Of a DNA stretch of 64,000 nt, positions 24,750 through 32,793 are shown one piece after another (within the stretch, counting starts at the first letter, position 1; every line of letters begins with the position of its first letter). A program made the translations under genes and the position numbers. The notes below the pieces were generated by a model. It saw nothing but the letters and a program-made list of their open reading frames with translations. It was not told the DNA's origin and ran no database searches. The DNA is taken from contig NZ_CP076133.1 of the NCBI RefSeq assembly GCF_018736045.1, forward strand, positions 310,001-374,000. Direction: 5' to 3'. Origin of the DNA: Flammeovirga yaeyamensis. Lineage in GTDB: Bacteria; Bacteroidota; Bacteroidia; Cytophagales; Flammeovirgaceae.

Positions 24750-26105
24750 CTAAATTGAATCACTGATTTGAGGTTGACCGTCATGTAACACTGAGATGAT
24801 TTCTCCGTTTACAGTGATCGTTCTAACATACTTATTCTCCCCTACGAACCCTTCTACTAATGAAAGTTGATCTTCTGATAGATTATCATATCCACCTTCA
24901 TCATTTAATATTTTAAATAAAATTTCTTCGGTACCTATTTTAGCTTTTACCGTTTCATCAAAAGATACTTTGATGACATTTCCTCTCACTACTTCGTCGA
25001 AGTATTCGATACCGTAACGCATTGGTGCTAACCATTTTAGTCCGTTGTAAGCTGGTTGCCCGTTTACCTGTTCGTTTCTTTCGTAGGCAAATCCAACTTG
25101 AGGAGACGACATGTAAATATCTTTTACCAAATCAAACACAAATGTTCTACCATCAAACTCTGGATCTCCTGCTGCAAAAACTAATGGGAAAGTAAAACAT
25201 CCATAGTTAGAAGAACTGTAAAGATCTTTTGTACTATTACCTTCTTCATCAATTAGAAAAACTTCTGTTCCCCATGCCCAACCTCTACCAAGGCGGTTTA
25301 GTTGAGCTTTTACTGTAGCGTGGTCACCGTTATTCATTGCTTGAAAGTCTGCTTGAGACATTGTAGCATAATCAACAGTGGTCTCTCCTGCTCCTAATTC
25401 CCATTTAGCTACAATGGTAATATCAGCTGTAATTGGTGTATTGAAATCAAATGCAATATCACCTACATACCAACCTAAGAATTCGTATCCCACTTTTGTT
25501 GGAGTTTCTGTAGGTTCTGCTACTAATTCGTCCTCATTTACAGTAACTTGAACCAATTGATCTCCATTATCGGCATCGAAAGTAACTACAAATTGATCGA
25601 TGACTTCTTCGTAAACAGCGACTAAAGTTATGTCTGAAGTGATTGGAGTTTTAAAATCAAAAGCTGCACCATCTACTGACCAAAATTGGAAAAGATATCC
25701 ATCTTTAATAGGGTGTTTAGGCTCTTCTAAAGTACCATCTTCTAAAACAGTTACCACACTGTCCTCAGCTCCATTATCAAATTGAAATGTTGCTTTGTAA
25801 GTTACTTCTAACTCTTCCCAAGTGGCTTTTAATGTGATATCACTTTCTACAGCTTGCTCAAAATCGTAGTCTTCTTCATTTAAAGTCCATGATAAAAACT
25901 CATGTCCTACTTTCTCTGGCTGAGTAGGTTGTGTCACTTTTTCGCCATGAAATACTTCTTGATTTTCAATTTTGTTACCTCCATCGGTATCAAAAGATAC
26001 GTTATGAACGGCTAATGTTGAATCGTCCGCAGAATTACAGCCTACAAAAAAGAATAAGGATAATACGAAATAAATCGAATTTTTAAATAGGAGTTGTTTG
26101 TTCAT
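24750..26105 (-). CDS. Lipoprotein with three InlB-type repeats, first gene after the riboswitch
   Basis: 451 residues. Lipobox LFFFVGCNSAD. Three B repeats at about 33-90, 93-157 and 160-225 (VSFDTDGGNKIENQEVF, ATFQFDNGAEDSVVTV, VTFDADNGDQLVQVTV). The C-terminal 215 residues (from TMSQADFQAMNNGDHATVKA) form an unrecognised domain with aromatic patches such as RLGRGWAWGTEVFLID and YNGLKWLAPMRYGIEYFD. As the first gene under the cobalamin riboswitch it is probably a B12 or cobamide surface binder, but this is inference. Confidence 0.7.
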   Translation of the reverse strand: MNKQLLFKNSIYFVLSLFFFVGCNSADDSTLAVHNVSFDTDGGNKIENQEVFHGEKVTQPTQPEKVGHEFLSWTLNEEDYDFEQAVESDITLKATWEELEVTYKATFQFDNGAEDSVVTVLEDGTLEEPKHPIKDGYLFQFWSVDGAAFDFKTPITSDITLVAVYEEVIDQFVVTFDADNGDQLVQVTVNEDELVAEPTETPTKVGYEFLGWYVGDIAFDFNTPITADITIVAKWELGAGETTVDYATMSQADFQAMNNGDHATVKAQLNRLGRGWAWGTEVFLIDEEGNSTKDLYSSSNYGCFTFPLVFAAGDPEFDGRTFVFDLVKDIYMSSPQVGFAYERNEQVNGQPAYNGLKWLAPMRYGIEYFDEVVRGNVIKVSFDETVKAKIGTEEILFKILNDEGGYDNLSEDQLSLVEGFVGENKYVRTITVNGEIISVLHDGQPQISDSI

Positions 26106-26204
26106 CTTTAATTTAGTTTTAAAAATCTAAGCGATGAACTTTCAGGAATGCAATAAATATTATACCCCATATAGAGGTAATCATATGATACTTAACTCCC
26201 GAAG

Positions 26205-26380
26205 TTTCATCAGTATATATTTGCTTGGTAGGTCTCCTGACTTTGCTCTTTTCTTGAATTGCCTTCTCATTAAAACAATGGCTTTTTAATTCAAGCATTA
26301 TGAGCATTTACAGTTGCGGGTACAGTTCTGGTCTTTCACCAGATTCCCTTTTATTCCTTTCGGAACCAATGCACAGCAAA
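26205..26380 (-). promoter_or_regulatory. Cobalamin riboswitch
   Basis: On the minus strand the conserved elements appear in order: GGTTCCGAAAGGAATAAAAG, GGGAATCTGGTGAAAGACCA, GAACTGTACCCGCAACTGTA (the B12-box region), GCCATTG, GAAGGCAATTC, and AGTCAGGAGACCTACC. This is the standard Cbl riboswitch order. It lies about 100 bases upstream of the first lipoprotein gene and should turn the locus off when cobalamin is plentiful. Confidence 0.92.
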
Positions 26381-26569
26381 GGTGAGAGTTATCTTTACTA
26401 ATAAAAGTGATAGGAATCATTACTAAAAAGAATTTTTGATTATCATTTTGTAATACGATTCCATACATTTTTTAAAATCTAAAAAATTTAACAAAACCTA
26501 ATTATCTCAACTTTTTGACTATAAAATCACGTTAAAAAATCTAAAATAAAAATTAAAAAATATCTCATC

Positions 26570-27154
26570 ATGAAAAAGCTAATTTATTTAATTGCTTTTT
26601 TTCTTGTTGCCAATTTTGCAAGTGCACAAACTGACAATTCGAATTTAAGTACTTCGAGCACTAAAAAAATCAACTTATTTAATGGTCTTGAAATGGGAAT
26701 GTCCTTTCAAGAAGTAAATCAAACATTAGTATCAAAAATGGATGCAAAACCTATTGATAATGGGTTTTATGAGATTCAGTTTTTAGAGAAACCTGCTACA
26801 ATAAAACCGGTTTATGATCATAAAGAAAGTCTTGTGAAATTGGTCATTACTATTGAAAATGAAGACATTGAAGTCATCCAAAATAACTTAAATATTATTG
26901 GTGCATCCTTCTATCAAAATCCAGATTGGACCATGATCAAAGAAAATGATGAACAATGGTTGGCTTATAAAGAAATTAAACCTGTAGTAGACAATAAAAA
27001 TGAATTGACCATTTCTTGTCAAGGTATTCATAAAAACAATATTGGTCATCTATGGCATGCCCAATTAATGATTGCTCCTAGAATGGAACAACCTGCAACT
27101 TTAGATCAAGAAGTTATCGCAAAAGAAAGTGGTGCAATAAGCACTTTATTCTAA
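26570..27154 (+). CDS. Secreted protein of unknown function
   Basis: 194 residues with a signal peptide (MKKLIYLIAFFLVANFASAQ). The mature part (LFNGLEMGMSFQEVNQTLVS, ENEDIEVIQNNLNIIGASFY, NKNELTISCQGIHKNNIG) resembles small periplasmic alpha/beta proteins, but I do not recognise a family. It is divergent from the cobalamin riboswitch transcript and ends in its own terminator, so it is monocistronic. Confidence 0.65.
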   Translation: MKKLIYLIAFFLVANFASAQTDNSNLSTSSTKKINLFNGLEMGMSFQEVNQTLVSKMDAKPIDNGFYEIQFLEKPATIKPVYDHKESLVKLVITIENEDIEVIQNNLNIIGASFYQNPDWTMIKENDEQWLAYKEIKPVVDNKNELTISCQGIHKNNIGHLWHAQLMIAPRMEQPATLDQEVIAKESGAISTLF

Positions 27155-27183
27155 AAAAATATTTATTCTTTATCCATATTATT

Positions 27184-27228
27184 AGACCTGAAAGTAGATC
27201 AAAAGATCTGACTTTTAGGTCTTTTTTA
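27184..27228 (+). terminator. Intrinsic terminator
   Basis: AGACCTGAAAGTAGATC pairs with GATCTGACTTTTAGGTCT around AAAA, followed by a T run. It ends the secreted-protein gene. Confidence 0.8.
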
Positions 27229-27464
27229 CTGTATAAGTATAAAAAAAAGCATTTAAACGTATATGAATACTTGTTAAGTAATACATCATAAAAAACCTTC
27301 CTCAGACCTCATAAAATACAATTTTGTCTAGTTTTAATTAAAAAGTGTCTATAAAAATTGATCTTATGTATAGTTAGATTCTAGTATATACAATTGAACA
27401 TTATTAAAGTAATGAGTTAGTTAGGTGTAACAATTACGTGTATAATTGATAACACTACTGTGAA
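27229..27464. other. Promoter-bearing spacer
   Basis: AT-rich sequence ahead of the T9SS protein gene; no element recognised with confidence. Confidence 0.3.
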
Positions 27465-28841
27465 ATGAATACTAATTACTTTAAACTATCTACAACTACA
27501 ATCATCACAATTCTATTGTTTGTTTGTAGTCATCTTTCTGGGCAAGTTCTCACTCTAACTGGAAATACCGTTATTAACGATGTTTCTGAACTCTCTTCAT
27601 ATAATGAAGTAGATTTAAATGGATACCATCTCGACTTAAATTTTTCTGGTGAATTACTAAAAGATTTTAAAATTAATAGTTCTGTCCAAGGTGATACTAC
27701 CAATCAGAAAGTCACAATTGGAGAGAATGTTATTGCGAATAAATTAAGCATTGCAGATGCAAATCCTGGATTTAATTTATTCTTAAATGTTTTGGGAGAA
27801 GCAAAGGTTCCTTCAATAAAGTTTAAAACGGAATTCTCCTCTTATTTAAAATTATATGTTGGCGAAAATGCTACTCTGCACAATACAGGGATTGCAGAGG
27901 TATTTTATTCTACTTTATACATTGATGGAACATTTAAAAACGACGGTAATTTAACGTCTTTGTCAGCAAATAGTATTGATATTACCATTGGTGAAACAGG
28001 AAAACTTGAGGTGCTCTCTAACGTTTTTATAGGTCAATATTCTAACATAAATATTTTTGGCGAATTTTATGTTGAAGAAGATTTAAGAGTGTATGCTTAC
28101 ACTATCATTGATTTTGGTGAAGATTGTGATGTAGGAAAATTGACCGTTATACAATCTATAATCTTAGACGTACATAATGATATTGATGTCTTTAAGGTGG
28201 AAGGCTGCGGTACCGTAAACCAATCTAGTTGTCAAGAGTTTGGTACTGGTGGAACCGTAAATGAAGGTCGTTTTTGCGGTGACCTTCCAGTCGAATTAGT
28301 CTACTTTAAAGGTTTTCAAGAAAATAACGATCATATTTTAATTTGGCGAACAGCAACTGAGCAAAACGCTTCTCATTTTGAAATTCAAGGTTCTTATGAT
28401 AGAAACAATTGGACGACTTTAGGTAGTGTGCAAGCGAATGGCAATACCAACTTTGCCATTGATTACGAGTTTGTACAAAGAGGAGAAAAGTTTGCTTTCT
28501 ACAGATTAGTACAATACGATTACAATGGAGAATATAGTATTTTCGGAAGTATAAGCATTGGAAATACAAACGAATTTACATCTAGAGTCTTTCCAAATTT
28601 AGCACATGCCAATGCGCAATTTAAATTGGAAATGTCTGGTATAAATTCAGAGCTTCCGCTCTCCTTAAATTTATTTGATCATAAAGGAAACCTTGTGTGG
28701 AACACAGAATTACCTGTTTCTTTAGGCGACAATAATCTTGTTAGTTCTTTTCAAATCGATAGACCCTTAACTTCCGGCTTATACTTATTAGTTGCTACAA
28801 ACGGATCAAAAAAGGAAGTAAACAAAATTGTTATTAAATAA
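27465..28841 (+). CDS. T9SS-exported surface protein of unknown function
   Basis: 458 residues. Signal peptide ends near SHLSGQ. Residues 40-260 are repetitive beta strands that suggest a solenoid (NEVDLNGYHLDLNFSG, SIDITIGETGKLEVLSN, IVDFGED-like turns). Next comes a fibronectin-like part (LPVELVYFKGFQENNDHILI, then WRTATEQNASHFEIQ), a sequence very common in Bacteroidota surface proteins. A type IX sorting tail (SRVFPNLA to LTSGLYLLVATNGSKKEV, NKIVIK) ends it. It is therefore exported across the outer membrane. No enzyme motif was seen. Confidence 0.7.
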   Translation: MNTNYFKLSTTTIITILLFVCSHLSGQVLTLTGNTVINDVSELSSYNEVDLNGYHLDLNFSGELLKDFKINSSVQGDTTNQKVTIGENVIANKLSIADANPGFNLFLNVLGEAKVPSIKFKTEFSSYLKLYVGENATLHNTGIAEVFYSTLYIDGTFKNDGNLTSLSANSIDITIGETGKLEVLSNVFIGQYSNINIFGEFYVEEDLRVYAYTIIDFGEDCDVGKLTVIQSIILDVHNDIDVFKVEGCGTVNQSSCQEFGTGGTVNEGRFCGDLPVELVYFKGFQENNDHILIWRTATEQNASHFEIQGSYDRNNWTTLGSVQANGNTNFAIDYEFVQRGEKFAFYRLVQYDYNGEYSIFGSISIGNTNEFTSRVFPNLAHANAQFKLEMSGINSELPLSLNLFDHKGNLVWNTELPVSLGDNNLVSSFQIDRPLTSGLYLLVATNGSKKEVNKIVIK

Positions 28842-28863
28842 ATTATAGAAAACATTTCACTTT

Positions 28864-28901
28864 AAAAACCCTTAGGAAACAATACCCTAGGGGTTTTGTT
28901 G
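28864..28901 (+). terminator. Intrinsic terminator
   Basis: AAAACCCTTAGG and CCCTAGGGGTTTTG form a stem after the T9SS protein gene, with TTGTTTC following. Confidence 0.7.
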
Positions 28902-28937
28902 TTTCTATAGAATAACCCAAAATGAAAACATCGCTGA

Positions 28938-30440
28938 ATGAGATTAATTATCCTACTATCTCTATTTTCTTCCTTACTTTTTGCCCAGGAAATAAATTAT
29001 CCTAAAATAGATCCTCACCAAAAGGTGGTTCTTTTTGAAGATCACTTTGACCAAAATAACTTTAATTGGGATGAACACGAATATTTACAATATGACGCTA
29101 CTGAACAAAAGATTGCCAATAATCAATACCGTTTGACGTCGTATGACAAGACTACGGAAACCTATGCTATTCTTAGAAATTTTGATTTTCCAAAATATGA
29201 CAATTTTGAGATTATCACTTCTATGAAATATGAGGGCCTTAATGATAAAGGAGGAAACATGTTTGTCTGGGGGTATAATTATAAAAAAGGATCTGAATAT
29301 TCCTTCGGTTTTAACGGTAGAGGAGAGATGTGTGTAAGGTATACTGATAAACGAAAAAAGGAACAATTCCTTATGCCTTGGACTTTTACGGATAAAGTTA
29401 AGCAAGATGATTTCAATGAACTGAAGGTATTGAAAATGGAAAATTGGTATTACTTATTTATCAATGGCTTCTGTTTTTTTAAATTTCCATACAAAGAGTT
29501 ACTCCCTTATGAAGACGCTATAGGTTGGGAAGGAAAGGGTACAGATATGTCAATAGACTATTTTATCGTAACAGGTATCAATTCATCTATTGATGAATAC
29601 ACCGAAAGCCTCATACATTCTACCTCTGCTTTTGATACTCCTAATAATGAAGTAGTAGTCACGAATAAATCAGCTGGTATTCTAAAATTAAAGATTGATT
29701 CTGTAGAAAATGAGTTAATCAAAGGAGAGTACTATGCACTCCTTATCGCCAATGAAAAATATGAAGATAAAGACTGGGCGAACTTAAAACACCCTATTAA
29801 CGATACGAAAAAGTTAAAATCTATTCTCACCAAAAAATATCAATTCAAAGAGGAGAATATTGTATATGTAGAAAATGGGACCCGTACAGATATTCTAAAG
29901 GGCTTTAATGAAATCATTAAAAGAACGCATGAAGACGATAAGGTTTTGATTTACTATTCAGGTCATGGAATTTATGATTATAGGGCTGAAGAAGGCTTTT
30001 GGATACCATCAAATGGAGGTAGCGTTGATGATACCGAATGGATTGCCAATTCTTCATTAACCAGGAAAATAAAGTCTATATCTGCAAATCATGTTTTCTT
30101 AATATCAGATTCTTGTTTTGGTGGAAGTATATTTAAACTGAGTAGAGGAAAACTGACATCAATAGAAAAATCGGTAAAAAAATACATAGAGAAAAAAAGT
30201 AGAAAAGGCATGACAAGCGGAGCACTTGATACTGTGCCCGATAAAAGTGTCTTTGCCAATTACCTTTACGAATACTTAAAAAATAACACTAAGAAATACC
30301 TTACCACTACTTCTTTATTTAATGGGATCAGCGAAATTGTTGCTTTGAATAGTGAAAATATCCCTCAGTATTCCGTCTTACAAAATACAGGTGATGAAGG
30401 AGGTCAATTTGTATTTTATAATGCAGGAGGTTTAGATTAA
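28938..30440 (+). CDS. Metacaspase-like C14 peptidase with N-terminal lectin-like domain
   Basis: 500 residues. Signal peptide ends near FAQ16. Residues 25-215 form a concanavalin/LamG-like jelly roll (VLFEDHFDQNNFNWDEHEYL, FINGFCFFKFPYKELL, AIGWEGKGTDMSIDYFIV) of the kind found with glycan-binding or DUF1080-type domains. Residues 262-495 form a caspase-like peptidase: YALLIANEKYED, catalytic H343 in YYSGHG, catalytic C393 in SDSCFGGS. Metacaspases cleave after Arg/Lys. The combination suggests a secreted or periplasmic protease that binds sugar or surface; the substrate is unknown. Confidence 0.8.
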   Translation: MRLIILLSLFSSLLFAQEINYPKIDPHQKVVLFEDHFDQNNFNWDEHEYLQYDATEQKIANNQYRLTSYDKTTETYAILRNFDFPKYDNFEIITSMKYEGLNDKGGNMFVWGYNYKKGSEYSFGFNGRGEMCVRYTDKRKKEQFLMPWTFTDKVKQDDFNELKVLKMENWYYLFINGFCFFKFPYKELLPYEDAIGWEGKGTDMSIDYFIVTGINSSIDEYTESLIHSTSAFDTPNNEVVVTNKSAGILKLKIDSVENELIKGEYYALLIANEKYEDKDWANLKHPINDTKKLKSILTKKYQFKEENIVYVENGTRTDILKGFNEIIKRTHEDDKVLIYYSGHGIYDYRAEEGFWIPSNGGSVDDTEWIANSSLTRKIKSISANHVFLISDSCFGGSIFKLSRGKLTSIEKSVKKYIEKKSRKGMTSGALDTVPDKSVFANYLYEYLKNNTKKYLTTTSLFNGISEIVALNSENIPQYSVLQNTGDEGGQFVFYNAGGLD

Positions 30441-30450
30441 CCTTATAAAT

Positions 30451-30520
30451 AAAAAAAGACGTTGCTGTATCATTTACCCACAGGAATTACACTCTAGGCT
30501 AATGATACCGCAACGTCAAT
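30451..30520. terminator. Bidirectional terminator between convergent genes
   Basis: GACGTTGCTGTATCATT pairs with AATGATACCGCAACGTC, a 17-base stem with one mismatch, with an A run on the left. It stands between the peptidase gene and the convergent lipoprotein gene. Confidence 0.7.
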
Positions 30521-30539
30521 AAAGAATAAAGACAAATAT

Positions 30540-30968
30540 TTAATTATTATCATTTCGTATCGCTCTGTAGCTTACGCTATGGTCTTTTATTGCATAGGAT
30601 TCGATGACATGGTAATTGTTATCTTTAAAGAATAACACTTTTACAAAGAAATAATCATTCTTTGTTTTCTCTACAGGATCTGAATAAACTCTGTAGTTTC
30701 TATTCACAGTAGAATCATTATTTACATCGTAGTAAATTTCCACTCTTGTATTCGTTAAGGAATCAACAAAAACTGTTACTTCATCTTTGTCAGTGAATTT
30801 CGTATCATCAATAAGCACGTGTATAGCACTTTCTGGTTCATCTCCATCATCATGAAGTGTGATAGATGTTGAAAGAGAGGTTAGGCTTGGTGTTAGACTA
30901 TCTGTTTCGTCACTAGCACAAGAAAATAAAAAGAAGCTACTTACAATGAATAAAAAGAGATGTTTCAT
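30540..30968 (-). CDS. Small lipoprotein of unknown function
   Basis: 142 residues with a lipobox signal (MKHLFLFIVSSFFLFSCASD). A beta-rich mature part (DEVTVFVDSLTNTRVEIYYD, NRNYRVYSDPVEKTKNDYFF, YHVIESYAIKDHSVSYRAI) follows a Ser/Thr-rich linker. No family recognised. It is convergent with the peptidase gene. Confidence 0.6.
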   Translation of the reverse strand: MKHLFLFIVSSFFLFSCASDETDSLTPSLTSLSTSITLHDDGDEPESAIHVLIDDTKFTDKDEVTVFVDSLTNTRVEIYYDVNNDSTVNRNYRVYSDPVEKTKNDYFFVKVLFFKDNNYHVIESYAIKDHSVSYRAIRNDNN

Positions 30969-31081
30969 ATTAGTTATAATAAATTGAGTACAAGCAATAA
31001 AGCCTTTTAAAAGGCATGTCGATTGGGTTCTTTACAATACAACTAAAATAATGAATAAAATGATTTAAAAATATAGAATTT

Positions 31082-32056
31082 CTATACTTTATTAAGAATT
31101 AAATATTTTTTCGGAGATAAACCATAATGCTTTTTGAAACTGTTTGAAAAATGTTGGGTATGTGTAAATCCAAACTTTTCGGCAATTTCTGTATTCGATA
31201 GGGAATCTTCTAATAAAACATCTCTCACTTTTTCCATTCTTCTTATGGTAAAATAGTTATAGATAGTGTGCCCAAAAACTTCATGGAAAAGTTGTTGGAT
31301 TAAATGTTTTTCCACACCAGAATCTTCCACTAATTTAGCCACATCTGGCTTCTGAGAGAGGTTTTCTAAAATGCTTTCTCTAATTTTAAATAAAGCGGCA
31401 AATTCTTTATTAGTAATTCGTTTTGCACTATTCCCTGCTTCGATATCGACTTTCTTTAAGCTATTAATAAATATGTAATACAATTCTTGCATCTTTACTG
31501 ATAGCACTTTTGTCTGCAATGTTGGTGAATAGTTCAATATCTCTATCAACATCAAGCGGAAAGCGTATAAATCGGGTTGTTCTTCGAAGAAGTGAAAGAA
31601 CTGTTTTTTATTAAGAAAATAATGACTTGCCTGATAATTATCAATTTCATTTAAAGCTTCTTCAGAAAAGAATAATTGGATGTGTTTTAATAACTGTCCT
31701 TTTCTAACGGTACCATCAATAGCCAAATCTTTAGTACAGGTATGGAAGCCTTTCCATTTTATTTCATGTTGGTTATTCTCTTCGTTAGACTCAATCCAGA
31801 TATCTGTATTAAAAAATGAAGCAACGTATTTAAAATATTCGGATTCGGAATAATCAATTTGAATGCTTAGATCTTGAAAAACTTCAATTCTATACATCAT
31901 AAAATAATTGGAGGGATGTATTTTATAGAAATAGATGAATCCCTTACCAATTTCATTATCAATTTTAAGATAGTTAGGATGAATAAACTCTCCTTGAAAA
32001 TAGTTTTGTAACCACTGTTTATGCTGATTGAAGTCGTGTATTTTTTTTCCTTTCAT
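31082..32056 (-). CDS. AraC-family transcriptional regulator
   Basis: 324 residues. The C-terminal 100 residues carry the double helix-turn-helix of AraC (DVAKLVEDSGVEKHLIQQLF, then NTEIAEKFGFTHTQHFSNSF, KKHYGLSPKKYLILNK). The N-terminal 200 residues form an unrecognised sensory or dimerisation domain. Its target is not evident; the flanking genes are a small lipoprotein and a tiny ORF. A hairpin lies in its upstream region. Confidence 0.8.
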   Translation of the reverse strand: MKGKKIHDFNQHKQWLQNYFQGEFIHPNYLKIDNEIGKGFIYFYKIHPSNYFMMYRIEVFQDLSIQIDYSESEYFKYVASFFNTDIWIESNEENNQHEIKWKGFHTCTKDLAIDGTVRKGQLLKHIQLFFSEEALNEIDNYQASHYFLNKKQFFHFFEEQPDLYAFRLMLIEILNYSPTLQTKVLSVKMQELYYIFINSLKKVDIEAGNSAKRITNKEFAALFKIRESILENLSQKPDVAKLVEDSGVEKHLIQQLFHEVFGHTIYNYFTIRRMEKVRDVLLEDSLSNTEIAEKFGFTHTQHFSNSFKKHYGLSPKKYLILNKV

Positions 32057-32097
32057 CTCAAAAAATCGATTAGAAATATCAAATAATATTCAAACAT

Positions 32098-32130
32098 AAA
32101 AAAAACACCCTTTAAACAAAAGGTGTCTTT
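32098..32130 (-). terminator. Hairpin with T run in the regulator leader
   Basis: On the minus strand GACACCTTTTGTTTAAAGGG closes a stem (ACACC/GGTGT) followed by eight T. It is 42 bases upstream of the AraC-type gene start, so it could end an antisense or leader transcript or act as an attenuator. Confidence 0.5.
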
Positions 32131-32442
32131 CCTTACAATTGCTATTTACTTGTCTATTTATCTTTATTCTCTTATCAATTTTATATCAAGTGAAGTTTGT
32201 TTGATTAGTTTTGTTTCTACATCATTTAATGTTTACATACTTAATACAACCTAAAGCTTTGCACCCCTATTTTCATTAACATCAGATAACATAAAACTGA
32301 ATTTCAGACACTTACAGCCATAAAAATAAAACCTTTTAATATCATTAACAGCTACTCAGTTAGTTTAACATTGAAAATTTCATCTTTGCTAGGATAATTG
32401 TGTTATTGGCATTGTTAAACTAGTTACAATCAAAAAAACTAA
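32131..32442. other. Noncoding spacer
   Basis: AT-rich sequence between the regulator and the 46-codon gene; nothing recognised. Confidence 0.35.
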
Positions 32443-32583
32443 ATGATGATTACTAGAAAGAAAAATGAATTGTATGAAATAAAGCATGAAAATGGGAAAT
32501 TCTTTCTGTATAAAAACAAGCAGCATATAAAGACTTTCCATAATGAATTGATTGCTATGGGGTATGTAAAGAATTTACACTAA
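32443..32583 (+). CDS. Short 46-residue protein with its own terminator
   Basis: ATG-ATG at 32443 to TAA at 32583: MMITRKKNELYEIKHENGKF then FLYKNKQHIKTFHNELIAMG, ending YVKNLH. It is rich in Lys/His with no signal peptide. A clean terminator starts 42 bases after the stop and no other gene could use it on this strand, which supports a real transcript. No family recognised. Confidence 0.5.
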   Translation: MMITRKKNELYEIKHENGKFFLYKNKQHIKTFHNELIAMGYVKNLH

Positions 32584-32624
32584 GCAATTTTGATTTTAGT
32601 AATTAAGAAACAACTTTAAATAAG

Positions 32625-32653
32625 AAATGCTCCTTAAAAAAGGAGCATTTTTA
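32625..32653 (+). terminator. Intrinsic terminator after the 46-residue gene
   Basis: AAATGCTCCTT and AAGGAGCATTTTT form a perfect stem around AAAA with a T run. Confidence 0.8.
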
Positions 32654-32793
32654 TATTCAATTGGTTGTACTTTCACACTAAGGCTAAAGGTATTTTTTGG
32701 TAATTATTTTAGTTAAATTACATTATTATAAACGTATTAGAGAAAGGTAGTGTCTACCTTTTTTACATTTATTTAATAAAAAATTTAACAATT

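Noticed and set aside
26119-26307. 62-codon minus-strand ORF
   Set aside because: It overlaps the conserved core of the cobalamin riboswitch; the sequence is explained by the RNA.
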